Shown: one piece after another, positions 30,023 to 42,026 of the stretch
How positions within the stretch are numbered: position 1 is the first letter of the stretch
Layout: every line of letters starts with the position of its first letter
From: Stereocaulon alpinum
Lineage: Eukaryota > Ascomycota > Lecanoromycetes > Lecanorales > Stereocaulaceae
Length of the DNA stretch: 64,000 nt
Direction: 5' to 3'
Assembly (NCBI GenBank): GCA_018257865.1
Contig: JAEUBA010000041.1
Span: 62,001-126,000, forward strand
Made by a program: the position numbers and the translations under genes
The notes under the pieces: model-generated
The model's database searches: none
What the model was told of the DNA's origin: nothing
Seen by the model: the letters and a program-made list of their open reading frames with translations, nothing else

Positions 30023-30994
30023 TCAATTTCGCCTCTTGCGATCCGCAAAGTTCTTCGTCCAGTAATCCCCAAAAGCCTCATTAACCCCTGCGCAACATTC
30101 CTCAGCGCACATGAACTTCTCCCAAATTGGACAATAGCAACCATTCACCACCTCGATACCTTGCGCCTCCGTCTCATCCTTCAGTGCTCCCTTTATCTGT
30201 GTATGCCACCTCCGTTTCCCATGAGCATGCACGATCCTTCGCCCTGGAAGACGCTCTAGCAACCTCATTGCGAGCACCATGAGACTCCTGTCAACGCTAC
30301 CGCCTCGATGCCCGATGTATATGAACAGATGCGTGGTCTCAAGGTTGGGAAGGTGTTCTTTTATCCAGTTTACAGTAAGCAACATCTGATCGAGAGTGGC
30401 GAACCTTGGTTTGTAGTGGCCAGACGGGTGCTGAATCAAGGAGAAGCTCATGCTCTTGACTAGCTTGTGGGTTTCGGCGCCTTGAGACCTTAGATACTGT
30501 GGAACATCTGAATTCCATTGTTCCTCATCATCATTGCTGTAATCGAACGTGCCGAACATTCCTTCACTGAGGAGAACCTCCTCAGTATACAGGAACTCTC
30601 TTATCTCCCTATGAAGCTGTCGATTGATGTTAGCGACTAAGACGAGATAAGGCCTCATCGCCTTATCTTCTTTTGGAGTGTTGTAGTTATGACATGGTGG
30701 ATATCTCATCAACTTCCCGCTGGTGATGAAGAGTGGAGATTGGGTATCCCGGGGCCGAGTGCAAATTTCACAAGCACTTGGCGTCAGGACGAGCCGCCAT
30801 ATTTGACAGCGGATCTTAGCTGGGAGGCTAAGGAGACCTGAGATTGATGTGTATGTAGGTGGTAGGAGATGTTTCGCTGGTACGAGTCCAGCGAATGCTG
30901 AAAGCGTGAATTGGGGTGGGTTGCCATTTACCATGGTGGCAGCTCCTGGTTCAACATTCTTGGCGGAGCATTGGGTCTGTCGATCAGGTCTCAT
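30023..30994 (-). CDS. Hypothetical fungal protein with 2EXR/F-box-like motif
   Basis: 323 aa from the ATG at 30994 (a second in-frame ATG at 30934 is possible). Residues ~50-70 read ISGLLSLPAKIRCQIWRLVL, the LPxEIRxxIW pattern found at the N-terminus of many ascomycete-specific hypothetical proteins (2EXR or degenerate F-box). The middle contains INRQLHREIREFLY, also typical for that group. The C-terminal third is Cys-richer (GCYCPIWEKFMCAEECC), perhaps a metal site. Function unknown. One uninterrupted exon. Confidence 0.68.
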   Translation of the reverse strand: MRPDRQTQCSAKNVEPGAATMVNGNPPQFTLSAFAGLVPAKHLLPPTYTSISGLLSLPAKIRCQIWRLVLTPSACEICTRPRDTQSPLFITSGKLMRYPPCHNYNTPKEDKAMRPYLVLVANINRQLHREIREFLYTEEVLLSEGMFGTFDYSNDDEEQWNSDVPQYLRSQGAETHKLVKSMSFSLIQHPSGHYKPRFATLDQMLLTVNWIKEHLPNLETTHLFIYIGHRGGSVDRSLMVLAMRLLERLPGRRIVHAHGKRRWHTQIKGALKDETEAQGIEVVNGCYCPIWEKFMCAEECCAGVNEAFGDYWTKNFADRKRRN

Positions 30995-31204
30995 GTTCTG
31001 CGCACGGCAAGGTGAAGATTCGTTTGCTGACTATTATAGTGCAGGGGAAGAGTTCAAGGATTTGGCAAAGAAAGACATGCGAAACATGCGTGTGGAAAGC
31101 AATAGAAGCGTCTCGAGTAAGTCATTGACTGTTTCACATGTTCTGAGACGAAATGTTACTTCCAGCTCGGCAGAACAGTCGCAATCGCAATAACAATTCA
31201 GATA

Positions 31205-31612
31205 TTAAAGATTTGCTGGTAGTGCCAAGATCTCACCACGCCCAACGTACCTTTTCGATAACTGTCTCCGCGTTCGAATCATGTTTTCGACCTCACAATC
31301 GCAATTGAGCCTTTTAATCAATCGAAAGAGGGTTTGGTTTGAACACGGCAAGAACTGGATTCGGATATTCACATGGTCAATAGTTGTATGGCAGATCTGA
31401 AATATATTGAGAACCTGAGCATGACTCATACTACCACACTTGTTCTGCTCAGATGCACTCCTACTCAAACCGCCATTCCCAACGATGCTTGAACGTCGCT
31501 TGACCCATAATTTCGGCCGGAATATCAATGATTGTTTGAAGACCACATACCGTGGCTTGGAGAAGCTACACGAAGGCGCATCAATAGGCGAAGTGCCTAG
31601 ATTCCTTAGCAT
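31205..31612 (-). CDS. Hypothetical protein (low support)
   Basis: 135 codons from the ATG at 31612, no domain recognised. A second frame just upstream (to ~31806, containing LFNDVEACRSSESSSKHYWQ) looks protein-like and could be exons of one gene. I could not find a splice solution I trust. Confidence 0.3.
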   Translation of the reverse strand: MLRNLGTSPIDAPSCSFSKPRYVVFKQSLIFRPKLWVKRRSSIVGNGGLSRSASEQNKCGSMSHAQVLNIFQICHTTIDHVNIRIQFLPCSNQTLFRLIKRLNCDCEVENMIRTRRQLSKRYVGRGEILALPANL

Positions 31613-32124
31613 TGAGTGAGGTTGGTTTTGTAAGACCGTATCCTATCCATGTATGTATGACAATGCAGTTCAAGTTCTTCAATGCTTTGCCAGTAATGCT
31701 TGGAGGACGACTCACTTGACCTGCAAGCCTCCACATCGTTAAATAGCATATAGATCTCGCCAGATCCGCTCAGAATTGGCTGTAGATCTTGATGTAAAGA
31801 TTTCACATACCGTCACGATAATAGCGAAACATGTCATACTCCCACATTGACTCGTAGTAACGCAAATCCTTCGTAGAAAACCCCACACTAACCTTCAGCT
31901 CAAACGCGCGCTAGGAGCGCGTATATGTCCAGCCTTGGCACCAACATCGGGCTGAACCATGCATTCATTCATTTGAGACATAGTCAGTGCCCACAAGCGC
32001 CATAGGGGGCCATTAAGCCTCTGAGCTCACCAATTAGCACTAAAGTTTCACGCAATGGCCATATAAGCCAACCTCCTCCCAAGTCGACTCCGATCTCTCG
32101 ACATTCCCCATCTTCGCAGACAAC

Positions 32125-33038
32125 ATGGAATCCGCCCCTCTCGCCTCCCTCTCCCTAACACACGTCCACTACGTACGTACCCCCTCCCCCCCCTTCCCCA
32201 CCTCCTCTCCAATTTCCCCCCCGCTCACAAACCACACAGAATCCAGATGACCCAATATCCTACCTCTGCGCCTGGCTCGCCCTCGTCCCCCAAGCCTTAT
32301 GCGTAATATACGTAACGCTAATATGGTCAACGCGCGAAATCGAAATCCTCCTCATGTTCGCCGGACAAATGGGCTGCGAGGCGCTTAATTTCCTGCTCAA
32401 GAGGATAATCAAGGAGGAAAGACCGAAACGTACGTCTCAACCCCACCTCTCTATACCAACCAACTAGTCTAGCACACGCGACCATCGTTTGCGAATTCTG
32501 GGAGGAAGGCAAGCTTGAGGCTAATGGATGTGTAGAAATGAACGGCAAAGGCTACGGCATGCCCTCCTCCCACGCCCAATTCCTATCCTACTTCGCGCTC
32601 TCCCTCTCCCTCTTCCTCCTTATCCGGCACAAACCCCCCTTACATCCCCCTCCCCATACCCGGCCATACTCCCACACCCCCCTGACCCTCCCTCAAAAAC
32701 TCTTCCTCTCCCTCTGCACCTTCACTCTCGCAGCCGCCGTCGCAGCCAGTAGGATCTATTTGAATTACCATACGCCTGTTCAAGTGGCTGTGGGGTGTGT
32801 GGCCGGGTTAGGGAGTGGAGGGGCTTGGTTTGGGGTTACGGAGTGGGCGAGGAGGGACGGGTGGGTTGGGTGGGGGCTTGAGACGTGGGTGGGGAGGATG
32901 GGGAGGTGGAGGGATTTGGTTGTTGAGGAGGATTTGGCGGAGGCGGGGTGGAGGGTTTGGGAGGAGAGGAGGGCGAGGAGGTTGAAGGCTAGGGAGGGGG
33001 CAGGGGTCAATGGGGTGGAGGGCAAGAAGCGTCGGTGA
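32125..33038 (+). CDS. CAX4: Dolichyldiphosphatase (PAP2 family, ER membrane)
   Basis: Three exons, 32125-32172, 32240-32429 and 32536-33038, 246 aa. Splicing gives THVHY|NPDDPISYL and EERPKQ|MNGKGYGMPSSHA, both matching the family. The PAP2 signature is complete: KRIIKEERPK (KxxxxxxRP), PSSHAQF (PSGH) and SRIYLNYHTPVQV (SRxxxxxHxxxD/Q). It dephosphorylates dolichyl pyrophosphate on the lumenal side of the ER, recycling the lipid carrier of N-glycosylation. Several membrane spans are visible. The C-terminal ~70 residues are Trp/Arg/Gly-rich and encoded by a very G-rich strand. Intron 1 is a near-pure pyrimidine run. Confidence 0.92.
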
Positions 33039-33594
33039 TGTTGGGGGTGGAAAGGGAAGGTTTATGTATGATGGAATGATGAGGTGGATGTCAGAAAATA
33101 GGCGCGACCTTGGTATTGATGACCACGCCGATTCGGCGTCAAGTTGTCCGAGTGCGACAACGACTTTAGTCAATCTGAGCAGAGATCTGCCGAACCATAG
33201 GTACATATCCCTGAGTATTAGGGTGTGGGGTATATGTACAGGAAATGTAGTATGATCTTCCGGGCGCCATGCCCTTATGCAGCCAAAGCCAAAATCATTG
33301 ATTTTACAGTCACGCAATTTTTGTTGCACATCACATCCTCGCAGCTCCCCATGTACATTCCCAAATTGTCTCGATGTGCGGATGCTGCAGGCAAAGTCGC
33401 GTTCAGTGTACCTCCCACATATGCGAAAATGTGCTTGTAAGCCCTCTTAGTTGTGTCTGGCATGTTCCGTTGGCCGCCGGACTTCCAATCTTATAGTGTG
33501 TCTTCCAAAAGACTAGTTTCGACAGTCAGGAGTAGATTTCGGATCGCTCTTATTCTTCAGCCTTTGCAAGATTGTGTGATTCATGTAGTCTTCT
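33039..33594. other. Intergenic between CAX4 and CRT10-like
   Basis: Convergent 3' flanks; no feature recognised. Confidence 0.4.
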
Positions 33595-36022
33595 TCAGAC
33601 CACCAGCATCTCTTCGCCATCATTCGGACGATAGATCTCATAGCTCAAGACAGTATGATCACAATATACCATAATCAGACGAAACCTCCTCGAAATACCC
33701 TTTGCAACCCGAGGCCTAGCAGCACAACTATCAGAAGCGTCCATGGTGCTTCCAGCATCAGGCTTAGTCTCATGTCCCTGTATCGGACCAATTGCTATTC
33801 CCATCAGTGGCTGCTTCGGACGTAATCCCTCCTCTTCTTGAGACTTGAAAGGCAGAATACATTCGATCTTGTAGCCCGATTGCCTTTGCGCTTGCCATCG
33901 CGTCATAGTCAAGATGCCGACACGGCCGGCTTGGTTGCCAATTGCGACGACACCGAGCTCGGGTATTTGTAGTATCATGTTCAAGCGTTCTATTCTGGAG
34001 AGATGGTGCAGTCCTAGGTATAATCCACAGTCAGTAGTAGTTACCCGTTTTCACGAACATAAGTCAGCGGAGTGAGACACGTTTCGTAGGTAAAGCCTGA
34101 ATCATTGCTCCGCAACAGATCGTGCGGCTTAAAAGAATCGTCTGTGTAGGAAGGACAACGCTCTGAGAAGCACGTACCTGGTGGGATCTTTTGGTGGATC
34201 GCTTGTTGGCAGATTACCTGGGCGTAGGACTCGTTGATCTCCGTGTGGTCACTGTAGTAAGAAAGATTTCGAAATAGGTGTATGTCTGTCTCGCTTGTCT
34301 GTAGTAAATTGAACGGAAGTTTACAGCGTTGGGGTCGCGCTGGGCCGGACCAATTGCGTATTGATTTGTCGACGCAATGTTGAGCCGCTTCTTGGGGTCT
34401 CAATGGTGCTTGTGACGGGTCATCTAGGGCTGTAAGCCAAAGGCTACGACACTGAATCGGACAAGCAGAAGAGCATCTAGACTTACTGAGGTGAGCGAAA
34501 TCGGAAAATGTGAACGGGTTTACAGCTTTCATTGTGTTAGCTAGGGATGCTATCCAGCCAGATGACCACATACCTCCAATCGCCAGGCCTGTGTGCGTTG
34601 GAACATAAGAAACCACACCATCGGGTTCTGCCACGGGCGTGGTGAAGCCTTCATGCATGTCTCCTGCCTCCTCAACTTCGTCGGGCTCTACGCCATCAAA
34701 TTCCTCGAGAGCATCTCCATCGAGATCATCATCGATCACGTCGAATACAAAACTACCGTCCATGTCGATATCCGATGCAGTAGCAGGCTGCAATAAGATT
34801 GCCTCAACTGACGGGTTGGGGGCCGGCACTGAACCAAAGTTCGAGAAGCCAGGATGCCATTGGGAATTGTCCGCGACTAGTTGAGTGCCTTCCGAGATGT
34901 CCACAATTGTATGACGGTCGTCGGTTTGACCTTTGCAACCGAATGTCTCGATCTGACCCTCAGTGCATCGAGATGCTTTAGGATCCAAGCAAGCAACTCC
35001 CCAGCCCACCGTACCTGATGTTGTTAGTTCACATACGAGTATTTTGAGGCCAGGAACCTACTATAGAGTAGACTCCCGTATTTTTGGAGTACAACTTTCC
35101 CGTTCCAAACATCCCATATACATGTATTTCCTTTGATATCTGTGCTTGCCAGGTAAGTGTCTCCGTCAAGACGGTCCGAGTCGTAAAAAGAGATGCTTGG
35201 TATGTTATCCTTGTGTTGATGATCCAATTCGATCTTGAAGTCTCTGTGACGTGATCTCATACCGAGTGCGGATCTCGACGTCCAGCGGTGCGGGACTACA
35301 CCAGGATCATACCTGATTTGCTCAGATATCTCTGCCTTCATGTGCGCCGAATATACAAGCGTATCAGCGTCTTTAATACAGTCTATGGAAAAGACGAGAA
35401 CAGAAATTATCATTGTATTCGAGCTTACAGCAAGGAGGCGTTGGGTTTTGTGCGTCGCAAGGCCCCAGGCACTCACTGCTACATTATGCAGGAGCCATGG
35501 CTCGACAACAGGCGAACACGATTGATCTGGGTATTCGTCATCTCCAGTAAAAGGTTTTCTTCTGTTCCCGAAACGTGATTTTCCAGAGACTACAGGTACT
35601 GCCTGATCTGCAGTAGTCCTTTTCTTGGCTGCCTCGAGGGCAAGGTCGAGGGATCGTATCGTGTAAGCTATGACATCTCCGTCGTCGCAGGAAGCAACAA
35701 GGACCTCTTCGCTGCCAATATCTCCAACGATAAGATGGGTGACTGCATGTGGATTACTGAGGTCGTTGTATCCTGGCAGATCTGGTTCAGTAACGGGGAG
35801 GTCAAGGATTAGTTCAGGCTTGCTAGGCAACTCCTGCGTGGGAAAAGCTGGTATAAAGACATGAACTTTATCGACGTAAGCGATAAAGAGTAAATTGCGA
35901 TACTGAGACAAGGCTGTCAAATTATTGCGCCACCATGCAACTCTTGGTGTAGCATCCTCCTCATTACTGGGATACCGGGCCTTGCCATCTTGGTGGGAAC
36001 AAGGTACCACTCTCAGCGCCAT
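33595..36022 (-). CDS. CRT10: CRT10-like WD-repeat protein
   Basis: At least three exons: 36022-35062, 35014-34055 and 34013-33595 (introns of 47 and 41 nt, with CTAAC and CTGAC branch points), about 779 aa. Two further in-frame GT-AG segments (34.4-34.5 and ~34.17 kb) may also be introns. N-terminal beta-propeller-like repeats include HAVTHLIVGDIGSEEVLVAS and STDIKGNTCIWDVWNGKVV (WD motif). The C-terminal exon has LNMILQIPELGVVAIGNQAG. This combination is how I remember the CRT10 family. In yeast CRT10 affects transcription of ribonucleotide reductase genes; the role here is inferred from family. An acidic low-complexity insert (DVIDDDLDGDALEEFDG) lies in exon 2. Confidence 0.82.
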
Positions 36023-36391
36023 GGAGGCAGACAGGATATGGTTTTGACTTCACTATGGTACATAAGGGCGAGAGCTCGCCCTACGAAGACGCTCTTTCGA
36101 GGCAAGCGTATTCCATTGTCCGTAATAGTATTATGAGGTTGTGAGACATGTCACAAGGAAGGGATAGAAGTCCACAGCCCGGTGGCAGTAGCTTGGAGCT
36201 AGGGGACATGTCCCGAGGTTCAGCCGCTTATCGATAAGTAGATTTTCTAACAACTTCTGCAATTGGAATTCTATCCTCTATCTACATACAATTACTTGCA
36301 ATTGCAATCCTAGACTTTTACGATTCAGATTTCTTACGATACTACCCTGGCACCCCTCAGGTCTGTTCTTCCGAGAGACCTGACAGCCAGC
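36023..36391. promoter_or_regulatory. Divergent promoter region CRT10-like/TDA3-like
   Basis: 369 bases between two divergent ATGs. No specific element recognised. Confidence 0.4.
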
Positions 36392-37713
36392 ATGATGGGC
36401 AGTACTGAAAGACGCGAGATTGTCGTCATCGGTTCGCCACCATCAAGATTATGTCCTCGTCAAGTCGATTCTATTGGCACTGACCGCATTTCCACGCAGG
36501 TGGAGGTATTATTGGATGCACATCAGCGTACTTCCTAGCGCGACATCCATCCTACGATCCGTCAAAACACAAGATTACTCTACTCGAGGCCTCCAAGATT
36601 GCAGGAGGCGCATCTGGGAAAGCCGGAGGATTGCTGGCACTATGGGCTTATCCGAGCAGCATCGTAGCTCTTAGCTATCGGCTGCATGCTGAGCTCGCGG
36701 CCGCTCATGGCGGAGAGTCACGTTGGGGATACCGGAGGATACACTGCGGTCAACTGAGCGCGAAGGGGCGTGCACTAGACCAAGCAAAGGCTCAGGACGG
36801 CAGATTCAGTGATGGCGACTCAGTCTCCCTCGGGAAAAGAGACAGAGCGGCGATGGGAAAGCTTACTGCTGCTGGACTGCCCAAAGACTTGGATTGGGTA
36901 GCAGCTGATAGCGCCAAAAGTTATTATGAAATGGGAACACCGGAAAATACAGCCCAGGTCCATCCGTACCAATTTACAACAGCAATGGCTCAATTGGCTG
37001 AAGAGAAAGGAGCCAAGATTGTTCTTGGTTCAGTTTCATGCATTGACAGGGAGGGCGGTGCCGTTCAGTCGGTTACCTATCTAGACAAGGAAACGTCTGA
37101 GACCACCACAATTCCAGCAACAGACGTCATCATCGCAGCTGGTCCATGGACGAGATCTGTCTATCCGCCGGCGCCAATATCAGCCATGAGGGCACATAGC
37201 GTCACTATAAAATCAAAGACTCCTATCTCCGCATACGCTCTATTTACCGAAATCAGCCTCCCACCGAACTTTGGACGTACCAATACTTTCGTAAAGTCAA
37301 AACGTCCGCACTCGAAGGAAGTTACGCCAGAAATCTACGCAAGGCCCGGGGATGAAGCTTATGCTTGCGGTGAAGGAGACACGATGGTGCCACTTCCAAA
37401 GACCACGGCAGACGTCGAGACAGATCAGTCTCGGTGTCAAGATATTATTGATTATGTTTCTTCCATCTCAGACGAGCTTCGGGATGGCGAGGTCACTGCA
37501 AGGCAAGCCTGCTACTTGCCTAATGTACAAGCAGCAAGCGGTGGTCCGTTAATTGGGGAGACTGGAGTTAAAGGGCTCTTCATGGCTACTGGACATACGT
37601 GCTGGGGCATTCAAAACGGACCGGGTACTGGCAAGCTGATATCGGAGTTTGTGTTTGACGGAAAAGCAAAGAGCGCGAACATTGGGAGTCTTGATCCTAG
37701 AAGGGTGCTGTGA
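36392..37713 (+). CDS. TDA3: FAD-dependent oxidoreductase, TDA3-like
   Basis: Two exons, 36392-36431 (40 nt) and 36500-37713, 417 aa; the 68-nt intron splits the dinucleotide-binding Gly motif (VVIG|GGIIGC). DAO-fold: Rossmann GxGxxG at ~12-17, then HKITLLEASKIAGGASGKAGG and LLALWAYPSS, which fit fungal TDA3 homologs. C-terminal HTCWGIQNGPGTGKLISE is the second FAD-contact region. In yeast TDA3 is a putative oxidoreductase linked to endosome-to-Golgi traffic; the substrate is unknown. The second in-frame ATG is the third codon pair's neighbour (36395), so the start differs by at most one residue. Confidence 0.85.
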
Positions 37714-38076
37714 CGGAAACCTCTTACAAAAGTATGCCATACATAAGTTATAATAAGTTCGAAATTGCGTGTTCTTGTGACTGGAGAACCTGTAAAGTGC
37801 AATTCGTAACTTAGGGGGCAAATAAGTTAATGGCCGGTCATTTACTTGATGCCTAGAACTAAGTGCGGGCAACTCGTCATCCCCCATCGCCCCCTCTACA
37901 TTCGAGGCTATGAGGCTATGTCCTGGCAATTGATCTAATTAAATCTGAACCTCAACATAGCTGTGCTTGATTATGAAAAGCATCTTTGAGTGTGGCTTCT
38001 TACCATAGAGAAGCTGGTACTCGTGCTAAACCCCGCAATCAACCGCGGGTGACTTGCGGCGGGTGATAGAACTAAT

Positions 38077-40868
38077 ATGGCAGCCACAGAGGAGCAGCCC
38101 CCAAAGTCTCCGGCTTCTCCTACGGCTTCATTCTTTGACATCTCCGATGATGAGGAGGGAGAATACAACAAAATCATGCATAGCAGCTCAGGCCGAGGAG
38201 TGAAGCTGCTGTTCTCTAAGAGCAAGGTACTACCAAATGGCACAAAGCTTTGGACTTGTACTCAACTAACCACTGCAAATGCAGGTCTACATCCACCCAA
38301 CGCCCTCTGCCAGGGACAACATCCCCGGCTTCATAGCCCTCATACAGCAGAGGACCCCCGCATCCGATGCCCGGCCCACAACTTCCTCCTCCACATCCTC
38401 CAAACGCGAAAAAGCCACCTCCTACCTCCTAGCATGGCTACCAGAATCTTCTCTCGGCAGCGCATACGAATCCTACGTCAAAGTTGAGCTCTCAGACGCC
38501 TCGTCACCTCCAAAGCAGACGCCACTCGTCCCACAACCACCCACTACTACGACTCATAATAGCTCAATAGGCACCTATGCATTCGCAGTGCCAGTTAGCG
38601 AAATCTACTCTCTACTCATAAGGCCGCCGAGTCTAGGCTGGTGGTTCGGAAGCGTCGTCATCAATACGCGCGCAGGCACCAGCTTTCCGGCTCTTTTCTT
38701 CCATGATGACGAATGCCAGTCTACGATATTGCAGAAAAAGAAGCTTGTCAGGGATACTTTCGATCCTTTCGGTGAAGGAGGAGGGACTTTCTGGGGTGGT
38801 GATGAGGTGCTGAGATGGTTGAAACGCTATGTGACGGTCGAAAGGTCGGGTGCGGAGCCTTCGATTTATCTTATTGAACCGAGTGCGGAAGATAAACTTG
38901 GTTTCGGCGGTGGGAAACAGTCCACGCCTACCAGTCCAAAAGTTGGGGCCAAAGCTGCAGGGCCGATGGCGATTGGAGGTTCGAGCCCATCGAACAGTAG
39001 TCGGGATGCGGGCATGGACCCGGTTACGAAAGCGCTGAAGCAAGCTAGGTGGAGCTTCTTGGAAAAGATGAGTAAGTCTATCTTTGGCAGATTGTGGCTT
39101 GTAGACATTGCGGTTTGACCATAGCACACGCTATGGGGAATGTTCCATAATATGCAATCAACATAAGAGACTGACTCTGCTATTTCCAGGTCAAGTCACG
39201 AATTTCACGCGAAGAACAGCCGAAAACATTGTCGAAAATCCAAAGATACCTCCGCAAGTAAGGCGGCTTATGAAAAATCCTGAGGTTCAGACATTACAAG
39301 ACGAGTTCGACAGTGCAAGGGTATATCTGGCGAGATGGGCAATGGGAATAGCGGAACAGAGTGAGAAGGAGAGAAGTCAACGGATCTTCACTGCGCAGGA
39401 TGTCCTGGAACTCGAAGACACAGACGTTGGAGAATTCGAATTACTGGATATGGAAGCTGGGAACATGTCATTGACAGAGAAGAGAAAGCCTGTCTCTATA
39501 AAAGAGTGGAACAGCTTCTTTGATGGTACGACTGGTCGACTACAGGTCACAGCAGACGAAGTGAAGGAGAGAATATTCCTTGGTGGGCTCAATCCTTCTG
39601 ATGGTGTGCGGAAAGAGGCGTGGCTGTTCTTGCTTGGGGTGTATGAATGGGACAGCACGGCAGAAGAGAGAAGGGCAGTCATGAATAGCAAAAGAGACGA
39701 GTTTGTAAGGCTGAAAAGTGCATGGTGGGAGCGAATGGTCGATGGGAGCGGCAATGCTGAGGAGACCGAGTGGTGGAAGGAGCAGAAAGGCAGGATAGGT
39801 ACATTTCCCCAGAGTCCAAGGCCTTGCAGGCAGAAGTGACTGACATAGCCCATTGCTGGGTATTCGCCATATAGAGAAAGACGTCCACCGCACCGATCGT
39901 CACATACCGCTCTTTGAGGGAGAAGATATACCACATCCGGATCCCGACTCACCATTCGCGGAAACAGGCACAAACGTCCATCTCGAACAGATGAAGGATA
40001 TGCTTCTCACTTACAATGAATACAATCGTGACTTGGGCTACGTTCAAGGCATGAGTGATCTATTGGCACCGATATATGCTGTTGAGCAAGACGATGCAGT
40101 AGCTTTCTGGGGCTTCGTTGGCTTTATGAAACGAATGGTAAGCTTTGGGAAGGAACATTTTGCTCGTTTAGCCAACTTACCACTCGCTAGGAACGGAACT
40201 TCCTACGCGATCAATCCGGAATGCGTACACAACTCCTCACCCTCGATCACCTGGTCCAGCTCATGGATCCCAAGCTTTACCTCCACCTACAATCCGCCGA
40301 TTCCACCAACTTTTTCTTCTTCTTCCGCATGCTGCTTGTCTGGTACAAGCGCGAATTCGAGTGGGCAGACGTCCTTCGCCTTTGGGAATCACTTTGGACC
40401 GACTATATGAGCAGCAACTTTCACCTTTTCATTGCATTAGCGATATTGGAAAAGCACCGCGATGTTATAATGGAGCATCTGAAGCATTTTGACGAGGTGT
40501 TGAAGTACGTCAACGAGCTCTCAAACACGATCGATCTCCCCTCCACCCTTCTTCGCGCTCAGGCTCTGTGCCGGCGATTTCAGCGCACTGTCGAGGCCGT
40601 TGATAAACGGAACAACTTTCCGGAGGCCCCAGTCCGCCAAAGAAAGCTCGCGGATGGGAAACAGCCCGCTTCTCCTGCCAGACCGAGCAGCTCTGGAGCA
40701 GCGACTGGCACCGATCAAAGGCGGCTTGCCAGTAGTTCAGGCGATGCAGATGGCACTAAGGCTAAAGAGAAAGTCATAAGTCCAGAGCTTCGACAGCTGC
40801 TGAGCAGAAAAGTAGAGGTGCTGGACAAGGTGGAGGTTGCTGAGCATGGGGGTGGAGTAGGTGCATAA
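38077..40868 (+). CDS. GYP7: Rab GTPase-activating protein, GYP7-type TBC
   Basis: Five exons: 38077-38226, 38285-39071, 39190-39798, 39875-40137 and 40191-40868; 828 aa. All junctions keep frame (for example GRI|EKDVHRTD and KRM|ERNFLRDQ). An N-terminal DUF3548-like region carries VYIHPTPSARDNIPG. The TBC domain contains the arginine finger in IEKDVHRTDR and the glutamine finger in DLGYVQGMSDLLAP, so it should be catalytically competent. GYP7 accelerates GTP hydrolysis by Ypt7, controlling vacuole/late-endosome fusion. The C-terminus is Ser/Pro-rich. Introns are 53-118 nt; intron 1 has CAACTAACC. Confidence 0.95.
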
Positions 40869-42026
40869 TGTGGTTCTGATGGGTAAAGATCTTGGTTTCA
40901 GGGCATTTTGGGTTTCGAAGTCCGGGTAACGCAGCGATCATGGGATGGATATATGTACTTTTATTTTCCTGCAGCGGTCGATAAACCCATCGAATAGAAT
41001 CAGTATCAGATGCGACGTCAGTGGCAAGAATCAGCCCGCAAAGGGAAGCAGTGAGTATAGTCGTAACAGCCTATCTCAATTACCTGTGACCAACAGGTAT
41101 CACGTCTGCCACAACGACGAGGAAACTCTCATGACATATAGAATTTCTCTAACTTGATCAGCAAGAATGGTTCGGATCTGACTTGCCTCTCGCACTAATG
41201 AATCATGCCATACCGTAAAAGATCTCTGAACTTGGAGCTCTAAGATTGATGAAATTGAGGTCAAAGTCTCAGGGCGAGTGGTGTGCATGCTATCTCGGTC
41301 TGGGGCTGTTATGCTGGTATGCTGTTGTGTGCTTGTAGGTTGGCAGACTGCATTAGCCATCCCGAAGGTAGAGTGGCAGATTATTGGATGAAGGATATCC
41401 TGGTACTTTTTACATCTGAATGGTAATATTTCGGCGAGGCGAGTGTAGTTCCGGCTCGCAGGGATCTTGGGGAAGGAGTGTCGATAAGAAAGAGTGCTTT
41501 GGTTTCTTCGTACAAGATCGAAGAATAGTGGGTTCCAATGATCGGGCAATGATGTTTCCTACCTCAAGGATTGGCAACATATCAGCCCATGACGGTCTAG
41601 AGGAATCGCTCACTTCGTGTTTCGCGCCCGGATGTTTATTACTTGGATAAAATCACATACCACGACGATTCTATGGTTGAAACCCATCAATTTGCCATTC
41701 GAATGTATACTTAATGCTGTCCAGGGCTGGAACCCTATAGCCCCCGCTGTGGCGAATCCGGACTTGACGGATGGGTAGTTATTGCTTGGAGAGCTCCCCA
41801 TGCTCTTATAGTATAAGTAGGTTCGAGCATCCGAAGTCATTCTGCTTGGTAATACGGCTCAATTTTTTATTAGTAATAGAGACATCCTTGTCTTACCAGG
41901 AAGTAGGAATCTTTTCTACTGAGCGAACGCATCTTGTTGCTTGTGTTTTAGTGTTTTTTACCCCTACTGTATACTTGTTCGACTTCTACCTTTAGCAGTA
42001 GATAGAAGATTATCCAAGCCAACAGA
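40869..42026. other. Region with a doubtful minus-strand gene
   Basis: See the low-confidence hypothetical at 41100-41840; otherwise no feature. The last bases are the promoter of the MBL-fold gene. Confidence 0.35.
41100..41840 (-). CDS. Hypothetical multi-exon gene (unresolved)
   Basis: Three overlapping minus-strand frames look protein-like in succession: one from an ATG at 41840 ending near GTATGT at ~41660, one at 41.4-41.6 kb, and one at 41100-41549 with a helical end (SISSILELQVQRSF, REASQIRTILADQV). Good donors (GTATGT) occur but no consistent acceptor was found. No family recognised. Confidence 0.28.

Noticed and set aside
32780..33329. Long Pro/Leu-rich minus-strand frames
   Set aside because: Antisense of the G-rich CAX4 exon; composition-driven.
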